Source: Nageia nagi
Taxonomy: Eukaryota; Pinophyta
Reading direction: 5' to 3'
DNA length: 64,000 nt
Assembly: GCA_050084985.1 (NCBI GenBank)
Contig: JBITNC010000001.1
Coordinates: forward strand, 122,326,001-122,390,000
The notes beneath the pieces are model-generated. The model was not told the origin of the DNA. It made no database searches and saw only the letters and a list, made by a program, of their open reading frames with translations. Each line of letters begins with the position of its first letter. The stretch's first letter is position 1. The position numbers were made by a program, and so were the translations under genes. Below, in pieces: positions 23,555-33,833 of the stretch.

Positions 23555-24480
23555 TTATAACAATAGGACAACATGAATAAGTATATGTTTGGTTTGAATA
23601 TAATTGAAACCATCCATTGCTAAACTCAATTTGACACTCCTAGGTTCATATTTAAATTTCTTGTACAACTTCTCCTCTATATGTTTCATTACTTTAGTAT
23701 CTACAGTTATACACAACACACCTTCTTCACTTCTATTTCTTGCATGACAATCAATTAACTCTGTAAGTGACTTACATTGAATATTCACATCAACTTTGGA
23801 AGGATTGGCATTATGTGAACAACCTTATTTGGAGTTTTTTTTCCTATCTCACTGTATCTTGATTCTTTACACTTTGGACATTCAATATTTGTATCATATT
23901 CTTCTTCTCTATACAATATATAATTGTTAATACATGCATGGTATGAATTATAAATGACCTCTACATCCTTCATAATGTTAGGTGCTTTTTTCCATGAATC
24001 TAGGATGACATTATCACTTGGAAATAACTTTTCTTTTAGTAATCTATAATACCAATTAAAAATAATTTATGTAGTTAATTTCATTGAAATTAATTATCAA
24101 AAATTAAAATATCATAAAATAAAATAAAATTCATACCTCAGAGGAGAAGTGAAACTTATATCTAACCATCCATGTTTGGCTTTTATGTTCATTAGAAGTA
24201 GGATTGTTGATAATATGGTTGTGTTTGTTCTTTCATATAGTTTAGTTTTGTAAGCACTATACATACTATCCCTTTCTAAATCATCATCTCTTTCATCATC
24301 ACCAATATGAACATAAAGGACTCAAGTAAACCAATAATTCCATTTTCTTCATCAATATTATTATCAACATCATCATCATGACCAATATTATCCTCTCTTA
24401 ATTCATCATCATCAATGCTTGAATCTCACATAGGTATTTGAATAGGAGATATTGAATTTAGTTCAAACATAAACTTTGCA
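23555..24480 (-). pseudogene. CACTA transposase (TNP2/Transposase_21), N-terminal half
   Basis: A minus-strand relic beginning near an ATG at about 24480 (MFELNSISPIQIPM). An acidic stretch (DDELREDNIGHDDDVDNNID) and a segment like KAKHGWLDISFTSPL follow. At 23973-23785 comes INNYILYREEEYDTNIECPK with CPKCKESRYSEIGKK, the conserved cysteine region of Transposase_21. After a gap, KKFKYEPRSVKLSLAMDGFN (about 23670-23600) matches the family motif ending D-G-F-N. Stops and frameshifts occur throughout. The two Cys-x2-Cys residues survive. The continuation lies at 21715-21041. Confidence 0.85.
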
Positions 24481-24714
24481 TATTATTTAGGGTTCCATGA
24501 TTTTTTTAGTATGTTTTTATCTCTCTTACTTACATTATTTATGCAATGTTGGTGTAATAGTTATCATTCTTGAGTGGTCATGATGACTATTTATTTCCTA
24601 TTAAATTAGTTGTTACAAACCATTAATTTAAAACAAAAAAAATATGTGTAACAAGTTCAAAGTAATTTATCCATTGATACACATGATCTATCCATACATA
24701 TAGTTTAATACATC

Positions 24715-24860
24715 CATACAAATTGATACATCATACATAAAATTTAATACATCCATACATGTGACAAATTGATACATCCATACATATAACAAATTGATAC
24801 ATCCAAACATACACATGATTCATACATACAAATTGAAACATACATTCATACACATAAATA
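24715..24860. repeat. Minisatellite of atacatcc units
   Basis: Repeated phrases caaattgatacatccatacat with a period of roughly 30 bp, decaying to the right. It lies between the SET-like relic and the transposase and gives an artificial open frame on the minus strand. Confidence 0.75.
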
Positions 24861-24934
24861 ATATATTTATTTTTATTTTTGGGTTTTGGTCTTGGATGAA
24901 TTATTTCATTTTGATCACCTCCTAACTCCAAACT

Positions 24935-25618
24935 TCATGCCTTACATCTTGGAGTAGGTCTCTTGTAATTGTAGTGAACTAGTAGCTCATCACCAATATT
25001 AAGAGTTTTAATAAGAACAATAACTATATAATTACTTATGTTTCTACCAATTAATTCTTCTTTATCATTAGTATGTTGGTGGAATTCATAATTTGGTGCT
25101 CATTTTTCACCTACATAACTATTTATGTATCAAACTATGTTTTCTTGTGTTTTTGGTTTACCATTAATGTATAAAAGTTTTGAATGCTATGGATGTGGAA
25201 TCTTGGAAGCATTTGCACATAATCCATATGTGAATATATTGTATATATATGATGCTAATTGTCTCCAATCTGTTATTATATAAACTAGCCCACAAAATGG
25301 AATCAATGCCTTTGTCTTGGAACTTGGAGTAACAACCATAGTACTATGTATAAACAAACCATATCCAAAGCACTTTTAAGATGGTTTGATCATGTATCCA
25401 TGAACATAATAAGGAAATATCTCATAAGCCTTTGGAAAAGGCATTTCTGCTAGCCATGCACCATATGCCCCATGATCATATGTATGTTGATATTTAAGTT
25501 ATAGCTTTTGTGGTATGTGCATCAAATCCAAATCATGAACATCCTCCTCTAGTATATCAACTGACTACTCATGTGCATCCTTTGTAATTGATGAAGTTGC
25601 TTTTGAAATCTTATTCTT
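24935..25618 (-). pseudogene. SET-domain (histone-lysine methyltransferase fold) relic
   Basis: One minus-strand frame of 228 codons holds a protein-like sequence broken by six in-frame stops before the terminal TGA. It shows a G-Y-G-L-F start (FGYGLFIHST), a hydrophobic C-G-L-V-Y-I-I strand, then YINSYVGEK-stop-APNYEF where SET proteins have N-H-S-C-x-P-N-C, then NYIVIVLIKTLNIGDELLVH followed by YNY, matching the I-V-I-x-A-x-x-x-I-x-x-G-E-E-L-x-Y-D-Y end of the fold. Two stops are TGA where CGA would fit, as expected from CpG methylation decay. It lies 0.45 kb upstream of the CACTA transposase on the same strand. SET enzymes methylate histone lysines. I infer the fold from motifs only, and substrate and subfamily are unknown. 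Confidence 0.6.
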
Positions 25619-25962
25619 GTAGGCATCTCTCTAACTTCACCTAATAGGCCTACACATTATTTTGGCTTCATCTTTTGGATTTTCATATTGATTTTATTTA
25701 GTTTTATTTGATATAATTGTATATATAATAATTCAAAAATAAAATCAAATTTGGATCCTAATTGATTACCTCATGGGCATCATCATCTTTTAATGATGAT
25801 GATGAATCATTGATCCTTTGTACATTTTTTTCATGTAACATTAGTAATAAAATAAAGTTAAATATTACAAATAATATCATGAAAGTGAGAATTTAAATTA
25901 TCTTACATTTCTAGCAACATCATACATAAGAAATTTAGCTTACCTCATCTTCATCTGATAAA

Positions 25963-26215
25963 ACATCACTCCTCCTCATGGGACTTGTAGGAAATATCTT
26001 AGGCTCTAAATCAAATGATACATCACTCCTTGGCCTCATAATAATTGGTGTAAGCAATGCCTTTGAATTAGATAACACATCACTCTTTAGCCTCCTAGTA
26101 CCTAGTGTAGGCAACTCCTCTAAATCATATGACACATCACTCCTTGACCTCCTAGTACCTAATGTAGGCAACTCCTCTAAATTAGATGAACATCACTCTT
26201 AACAACTCTATATTG
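25963..26215 (-). repeat. 57-bp tandem repeat encoding 19-residue units
   Basis: The marker acatcact recurs at 25963, 26020, 26077, 26134 and 26190, giving four spacings of 57, 57, 57 and 56 bp. On the minus strand an open frame (26171-25935) reads units like RRSRSDVSYDLEELPTLGT. Because the period is a multiple of three over most of the array, it probably was a repetitive, serine- and charge-rich segment of a protein, perhaps the N-terminal part of the SET-like product 0.3 kb downstream. The last unit shifts frame. Confidence 0.7.
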
Positions 26216-27447
26216 CTAAGATAGTGGTATCTGAATATCTAAATCTGATGATACATTAATCCTCTCAAGCCTTTGTGGCATGATATAAACCAAGTCACTA
26301 ATATATTTTACAATTTAGAGAAAAAAAAGAGATTAGTACATGAATAGTAATAATCTATAAATATTTCAATCTTAAACCAACTCAAAAATGCAAAAGCAAA
26401 ACTTTTACTTTTAGAATTAGAATTATTAAAGAATTAAAATTTTTTCAACTACAAATATAAAATGAGGATATACATTCTATGAAATATAGGAAACATCATC
26501 AATCATATGTAGCATGGGCCCAATTTTGCATCTAAAGTTAGAAGCCATTTCCCCTCCTTAATGATCATGCTAATGTGATAGTAAGAACATTTGAAAAGTC
26601 ATGCTAGTTGGGCCTACCCCTCAATGTCTCATTAAAATATACCCTTAAACTAATGACCTTCATAATTACCTTTTAGGTTTGTAGCAAAATATCAAATAAA
26701 CTCTCATTATATCAAGATAGTCAAATTTTTTAGAAGTACCTTTAAAGAAAATAGAAAAAAAAATAGATTTTCTCATCAAGAGAGTATCCTAATAGAATTT
26801 GAAGTATATAGGGGGATATGAAATAATGTTTCACCAATCAAATTTATTTTAGGATGTTATCATTATGGGTAAAGAGAATAGATGATGTAAAAGTGCTTTA
26901 ATTAGGTGCTCATTTGGAGACCCTAGAATATGTACAAAATTCTTCATGTAAAAGTGTCTTTCTAGTCTCACTTGATAGGGGGCCTATAATGTTTAAAAAA
27001 GTAACTTGCCATTTTAATTAGGTAAATGGAGAATACAAAACTTATTAAAATTAAGTATCCATCATAAGAAGGTAGGAAGAGAGCCACCAATCACCAAACA
27101 TAGGCTTATAACTATGAATTGAGGTGTTAGGATACCATTTCCAATCATTTTGTTATATTTTTAGAATAAAATATCTATCTTTCATTGTAAGTCATGAAGA
27201 GGGAAATGTTATTTTAGATCCTTAAAATTTGAATCCTTATTTATGTTGGTAAGTTTTAAATCGATATAAATTTTATCCTAATGAACAAATTCCTTGGTTT
27301 ATCAATAAATAAAGAACTTCTAATTTTTATGTGCTCTTGAAATCTCTCCTAAAGTTTTGCCCCAAATTATGATCATAAGGGATAAATACTAGATGTAATA
27401 TTGGTTGATGAAAAACCTTTTTCCAAGGTGATTATAACTATCCAACT
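26216..27447. other. No recognisable gene
   Basis: AT-rich spacer inside the presumed CACTA element. I find no domain or repeat on either strand. Confidence 0.4.
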
Positions 27448-28050
27448 TAAGCCTAATCCTAACCACTAACCACTAACCCTAACACTAATCCTAACCTCAC
27501 CACTAACCTTAACCCTAACCTTAACCACTAACCTAACCCTAACCACCTAACCACTAACCACTAACCCTAACTCTAATCATTAAGTACCCTAATGCTAACC
27601 CTAACACTAACACTAAACCTAACCCTAATCTAATTTCTAATTACTAATGTAAACCCTAACTCCTAACCATTAATGCTAACCCTAACCCTAACTACTAACC
27701 CTAACACTAACCCTAACCTAACCACTTACCCTAATCCTAACCCTAACCACTAACACTAACACTAACCCTATCCACTAACCCCAATAGTAACCCTAACCTA
27801 ACCCCTAACCCTAATCACTAATTAAGTACACTAACTTTAACCCTAACTACTAAGTACCCTAATGCTAACCCTAACCCTAATATTAACCCAATTCCTAATT
27901 GCTAATGCAAACCCTAACTTCTAACCACTAATGCTAATCCTAACCACTAACCCTAACCCTAACCACTAACCCTAACATTAACCATAACCACTAACCCTAA
28001 CCCTAACCCAATTCATAATTGCTAACCCAAACCCTAATCGCTAACCCAAA
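27448..28050. repeat. Telomere-like CCCTAA satellite, degenerate
   Basis: About 600 bp of ccctaa, ccctaacc and cactaacc units on the plus strand, with irregular inserts. The main unit is six bases (CCCTAA) or an eight-base variant, and the canonical plant seven-base CCCTAAA is almost absent. A second-order pattern recurs, in which a stretch near 27590-27690 (gtaccctaatgctaacc, then aatttctaattac) reappears at 27850-27920. It lies between the divergent genes of the CACTA remnant. Confidence 0.85.
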
Positions 28051-30579
28051 TGATAATGATTTTAACTTAAATTTTAAGTTTTTGTTTTTATTTGAATAGG
28101 CATTTTTTAATGTAAATTTAGATCCCTTTTTTACATTGAATAACACTAACAATTCAAAAATTAAAAAGTAGGGAAACCTATCACTTTCCTCAGAGCCATT
28201 TCTTGGTCAAAGGGGATACAAAATTGGGGTTCTATTGGGAGAGATCAAGTAAGTGGCTTTCTATCTATTGTCACTCAAAAAGTGGCCTTCTATCTATTTT
28301 CACTCAATTCTAACTTGATTTATACCTCATTTCACTTGATACAAACCTTTTTATTTTTATTTTTATTTTTTTGCATGTTTACTCATAAGTTTTGCATTTT
28401 ATGGGAAGAAAGGGTTTCTTGCAATTTCATCTTCATTATTCCTAATCTCCACAAGGTATGTAAGTTTTTACTTGCATGTTTCAATTCCCCATGAATTTAC
28501 ACTACAAATGCTAGGGTTTTTTGAATTCTCTATAAATTTTGACTATAAATTATTAATAATGAATGCTAAAATTTAAATTTAATTCCATATGCTAGGGTCT
28601 TTCAAATTACCCATGAATGATTAATTAAAAATATCAACAATGCACCATGAAATTGGAAACTAAACCCATTCCTTCTTAACAATGCACCAAAAAAATTGAA
28701 ATCAAATCCATTCATTCATCAACAATACATCATAAAATCAAAAATGCTCCAAGAAATTGAAACAAATTATTTATATTTCACCATAAAATAAAATGCTAGC
28801 AAAAATAGGGACATACCTATGAAATTCTTAACTCTAGAACTCTTCTTGTTCTCCAAAAACTTATTTTTTTGCTACCAATTTTTGACACTCTTCTTATGCT
28901 CTAAGAAGCTACTTCTTAAACTAATAATTCCACAAAAATTGATTTATATACTAAATTATATAAAACAAAATTTAGTAAATTTGGCATTAATTTATTAAAT
29001 TTAGTAAATTAAATATAATTTAGACCAGGATTGATTTTATTTTTTGGTAGAAGATACTTAATTTTCTTATTTGATCATATCATATCCCTTTAAGATTAAT
29101 ATTTTTCACCTTTATTTCTAAATTATGTATCTTTATTTAAAAAATTATGTATCATATCCCTTTATATTTTAGAAAATTGTTTCAAAATATATTTTTCTTT
29201 ATAATATCTTTGTGGTTGTGTTCTATTTTCATAATAATTATGGGTTCATTATCAAAAACTCCCCTAAAATATTTTCCATAACTTTGATTTTTCAAATTAA
29301 AATTCTAGTGAGAGAACAAAACATTTTATATATAATAAAACTTGATCAATGGTTTCTTTACTTGGGTCAAAATAGGTGACCATTTCCTTATATAAACCCC
29401 ACTATTCCCCATAAACCATGACCCTTCAGAGTAAACTACTTTGAGATTTTTTTGGTAGGTGAAGGAGTATAAAAACATTCCTATGGTAATTAGGGAGGGA
29501 AAGATCCACCTACCCTTTTAGAAACCATTTTAACTTAGACAACATCCTTATAGTTTATATTCTAGGCTGCACTCCTATGAGCTTTTTAATTATGCATAGT
29601 TATAGGGATTTTAAAATTTTCTCTATAATATTATGTTCAATCATGATATTAATACTAGATTATGTGGCTTGAAGAGTAACAAGACCATGAATAGGGGGAT
29701 TAATTTTTTATTTCTTCTTCATTTTTCTTATATCCCATCCCCTTTTTCATAATTTTATTAATTTTAAGATTTCCTAACTTCCATTATTCTCCCTTTCCGT
29801 TGAAAGAAAAATTGAAAATATTTTCTTCCTCTCACTCTTACTTCCACTTTGTCTATGATTATCTTACTTATATAATTTCAACATGCAAATGAAAAACTAT
29901 TACCACATATTTTTTCTCTTCCTAACCTTTATTAACCCTTTAAAATTAATATTAATTCATCTTTGTTAGTATTCAATGCAAAATTGATGCATACGCTTAT
30001 CATTCTAATATATGTTCACTTGTTAAGAACAATTACTTTAAGGAGTTATATTCTCTATTTTAGTACATTAAGTACTAAAGGCATTACTTATAATTCATTC
30101 AACCCAAGTACAAAAAAGGTACCAATAACAATATTGTTAGTTATTTAAATAATCATCCTACATTTATACTTTGATTATCATCTTAATTTCTAACTATGAG
30201 ATTCACATCATGCTTAAGATACAAATTGTATGCATGTCTACACTTGGATTTCTCATCCTTATAAACCTAAGTTGGAACATATTATGATGGTTATTTTGTG
30301 AAACAAAAGACTCTTTATCATGTTTAATGTATTTAATACTAACCATACGCATAGGGGTATTATCCAATTTTTCTATTAGTGTGTTCCTTTTTATCACTCC
30401 AAATCAGCCAATTGAAATTTGGACCTTAAAAATCCTATACCCATTTTGATATTTCCTAGGAGGAGAATTTTCATGGCTACATCCTTATTGTAGTGGATCA
30501 ATTTAATAACATGAAAAATTTCATTCCTAATTAAAATCTATAAATCATAATTTTATATAGTTATTCCTTGATTCAGTTT
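28051..30579. other. Spacer of about 2.5 kb without identified gene
   Basis: No family is recognised. A 32-bp near-repeat is at 28251-28310 (agtggctttctatctattgtcactca and its variant). A strong 5' splice consensus, AAG followed by GTATGTAAGT, has its junction at 28455/28456 at the end of a plus-strand open stretch (28282-28455), so an upstream noncoding or coding exon of the plus-strand gene at 31240-33123 is possible. Short repeats around caacaatgcacca occur at 28635-28760. Confidence 0.35.
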
Positions 30580-30960
30580 AAAGATATTTGAGTTTCCTTT
30601 AAATATCATCTTGGAGATCATACTCTTAGTTTACAAGGGTTTTCATCATTTATTTAAAAATTATTGAGAACCTTTCTTAACTCTTTAACCATATTTCATT
30701 CCTAAACCAATGGTATAATGAAAATCATCAATCATAAGCTAGTTCAAAGTTCAAGAAGTTGTCACCATACTATTCTTACTTAGTATGATTTGATCTTTAC
30801 CCACATTGAATATGCATATAACCATGTATTTTATTATTTAATAATTCATTCTCCATTTGAGGTGTACTTCTTGTTTCATTATTTAGATACATATGAGTTA
30901 TCCTTATCTTGTTTGATCCTTCCACAAAAGGAGCAAGATAAGAATAACCATTGTGTTCCT
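30580..30960 (+). pseudogene. Ty3/gypsy integrase fragment
   Basis: Plus-strand text includes HIEYAYNHVFYYLIIHSPFE at about 30801-30860, which follows the gypsy integrase motif H-I-E-F-A-Y-N-R-x-x-H-x-x-T-x-x-S-P-F-E-V. It is preceded, in changed frames, by remains of the H-P-Q-T-D-G-Q-T-E region (about 30600-30715). Only this part of an integrase core is visible; no reverse transcriptase or LTR is found nearby. It is an old insertion within the CACTA span. Confidence 0.65.
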
Positions 30961-31239
30961 CAGCATTTTCAAGTTAAGCAAGTCTATCTATTAGGGCCCT
31001 TGCACCATTCTCTAGTAGGTGTTTGCAAATGCCTTGTATCTAGATCATCCTACACATTTGTGTGCCTATGATGTTATTTATTAATGTATTTTGATTTTAT
31101 TTAGTAAATAATGTTATCTCTAATTTTGATGAGAATAGGAAATATCAAAATATTAAAATATCAAAATGTGTTTTTCATTCTATAATATTAACATCAATAC
31201 TAAAATTTTATTTACTTTGTTCTAATGTTCACCATTGAC

Positions 31240-33123
31240 CACATATAGGGTGTAGAAAGAAGGGTGAAAAAGATAAATATAAGTTGAGAAAGAAATCAAA
31301 AGAAATTGATGTAGAAAAAGAGAAAGATGAACTTGTAAAAATAAAAATAAAAACACTTGTAAGTATCCATATGTATTATGTAATATCAATGTAATTTTAA
31401 ATTATACTATATATATTTCATTAAGTAAGAAATGTAATCACTTATTTATTTAATTTATTGAACAAATAAAAAAGTTAAAGGGGGTTTTCATATTTGCTAA
31501 ATGTATGTTTAGCCAAGATGAGTTGATGTTAATTATTGGGGGTGACAAGGCTAGAAGAGCAGATGGTGTTACCACACCTCAAAGACATGGTGTCGCTCCT
31601 TTAGGTAATTATTTATAATTAATTAGTTAAAGTATTTAGAAGTAATATAAAATTATTTTAATTTATATTTTGAAACATATCTGTGATGTGATCCATGCAA
31701 TATATGTATGTGTAGTGTAGGTGAATCAACAATCTATGTTGATGATGATTCAAGGCTCTATAAATCTTCAAATTTATGTGAGACCAAATGGAGAGGTCTT
31801 GAAAGATGATAATGGTAATAGTTTATGTTTGAAAACTATAAATTTACATATTTATTATAAGTATATTGATTTACTAATATGATTTCAACTATTTTTCAAG
31901 TTCACTATTTTACAAATCTCTCAAGAATGCTGGAATAGTAGAATTTATAGAAACCCTTGATAGGCCATGGAAGAAATAAGATGAATTTGGTATGTATTTG
32001 TTTTAATTTTTTGCATCATTTTTTGGTATGTATGTTTCACTTTTGTTAATTTAATATTTAAAGAGACTAAAACTAATTTTTCATAATTTGTGTTTTTATA
32101 GCAAAGAAGAGAATAATGACAAACTTGAAACATGAATTTGGTGAAGGGTGGAGTGAGAAGAAAGTGCTCCAATAGGAAGGCTTGATTATGAAAAGGGTTA
32201 GAGATCATGTTATATGAAAAGTGATGAAACTTCCCCCTGACTAAGGAATGTTAGCACAAACACCAGCTGACATCCATAAGAAGGTATGGAATATTATCAT
32301 TGATATTTAAGATTTGAACCTAATTAATTGATTTTTTTAACATAATACTAATTAATTATTTCATAAAAAAGGTTTGGAAGATGATACTAAAGAAAGTAGC
32401 CATGTGGATAAAAGGAAAATAGAAGGCTTGGAGATGCCACAAAAAAAAGCATCAAATTCCCAACTTGCCAAATTGGGATGTAATATTACACATTGAGCAA
32501 GAAGTAGAGGGATGAAGTATGTGGATATCTGATTTGTAAGTATATTTAATACATGTAGTGATTTTCAATGATATATAATTTTTGAATATGAATAGATAAA
32601 TGGTTTTTGATATAGTACTAATTACCTTTTTTTTGTAGTTGAGAGATTGCAATTGGTTTCTTGATGATAATGAATGTTGTTAATATGGCATCACTTATGG
32701 TTACCACTCCTTGAGGGATAGGCTAAACGTTGGTGTAAGTAATTTAAATTATTTTAATTAATAAATGCATATCATGAATGTCTTGTTGGTGATGCATATA
32801 TTTTATAAGTGTGATTATATGCACACTAGTATTTCTTTTCTTATTATTTGCAGGTGGGTGCATTGTAGGGCCATTGGGGTGCATTGCAAGAGGGATATGC
32901 AGAGGAGGGTAATTCATCATATACCCAATATGTGATATTTAAGGATATTTTTGATGATGAGTTGACATGTACTAGCAAGGAAGGGACTAGTCATCATAGT
33001 GGCTCAATTAGTGGGTCAAGTAGTGGCTTAGGTAGTGAGTTAGGTGATGATCAGTCAGGTCATGGTAGTGAGTCTTTAGATAGTGAGTCTAAATCTAGTG
33101 ATGAGGTTGATATTAAGGAATAG
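31240..33123 (+). pseudogene. Spliced plus-strand gene of the CACTA remnant, function unknown
   Basis: A series of open segments bounded by good splice sites. Likely exons are about 31240-31358, 31513-31604 (ARRADGVTTPQRHGVAPLG), 31721-31814 (SINLQIYVRPNGEVLKDDNG), a poorly defined one near 31900-31990, 32102-32283, about 32374-32535, 32639-32734 and 32854-33123. Joining the last two keeps frame. The final exon contains GHWGALQEGYAEEGNSSYTQ and a Ser/Gly/Asp/Glu-rich tail ending at 33123. In-frame stops (for example VGAL-stop-GHW) show decay. Position near the transposon end suggests a TNPA-like accessory gene, but I do not recognise the family and that label is inference. Confidence 0.5.
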
Positions 33124-33559
33124 TAATACTATTTTCATATTGTACTCATGATGTAGATAATACCATTATATCATTTTTTATTTATCATTTAGATGTATTG
33201 ACATAGATGTGTATATCATTTTGATGTATAGATGTATATCATTTTAGCATATTTTGACATATATATGTATGTTATTTCAACATATTTTGATGTGAATGCT
33301 ATCATTATTTTGTCAAACCATATTTGGCATACAATTTATGTATTATTTTGGTGTACAAATTGTGTATTATTTTGGTGTACAAATCATGTATTATTTTAGC
33401 ATGCATATGATTCACGTATTATTTTTCCGTACAATTGGTGAATTATTTTAGCATATAATTAACATGATTGGAATATTAATGAAAATGGAAAAAATCATAT
33501 TTAATATTAAAAATTAATTTTTTAATAATTTTTAAACAAAATTGATGCAATTTTAGACT

Positions 33560-33833
33560 CAAAAAATGATGCAATACAAGCATGAGAATGCTTAAAAATT
33601 GATGTAAACAATGGCTCCTCTAGACATAATTTTCAATGCAAAAATTGACATGTTTAGACATAAATCAAAGATGCAAAAAGGGCCCCTCTAGATACAAAAT
33701 AATATGCAAAAAAGGATACCTTATAATGAAAATCAAGGAAACAAAAAGTGGTATCAAGGATGCAAAAACCCGATGTAAAAACTAACTAAAAATGATGCAA
33801 AAAAGGATCCATATTAGGGTGAATTTATTAGTG
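33560..33833. repeat. CACTA subterminal repeats and right terminus
   Basis: At least seven direct copies of gatgcaaaaa or close variants lie at about 33565-33805 (for example 33769-33778 region and 33793-33803). The end is gaatttattagtg at 33821-33833. CACTA elements have such short subterminal motifs bound by their own protein, and end CACTA...TAGTG. The flanking taa is the expected 3-bp target copy, but the left partner is missing. Confidence 0.7.

Larger units (their letters stand above)
21041..33833. mobile_element. CACTA (En/Spm) DNA transposon remnant
   Basis: The span contains a TNP2-type transposase on the minus strand (24480-21041, interrupted), a plus-strand spliced gene (31240-33123), direct subterminal repeats with a gatgcaaaaa core (33560-33810) and a right end TTTATTAGTG at 33824-33833, the CACTA terminus in reverse. 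The 3 bp after the end (taa) is the presumed target duplication. The end falls inside a LINE endonuclease relic, so it is a true insertion boundary. The left terminus is missing: the transposase breaks off near 21041 next to the truncated copia A leader. A SET-domain relic, a telomere-like satellite and a gypsy relic lie inside. Confidence 0.65.

Noticed and set aside
24731-24931. 66-codon minus-strand frame with Cys/Met/Tyr repeats
   Set aside because: Its second half is translation of an atacatcc minisatellite; only the first few codons adjoin the SET relic.
27448-28050. Functional chromosome end (telomere)
   Set aside because: The array is degenerate, internal, flanked on both sides by transposon sequence, and lacks the usual 7-base plant motif.
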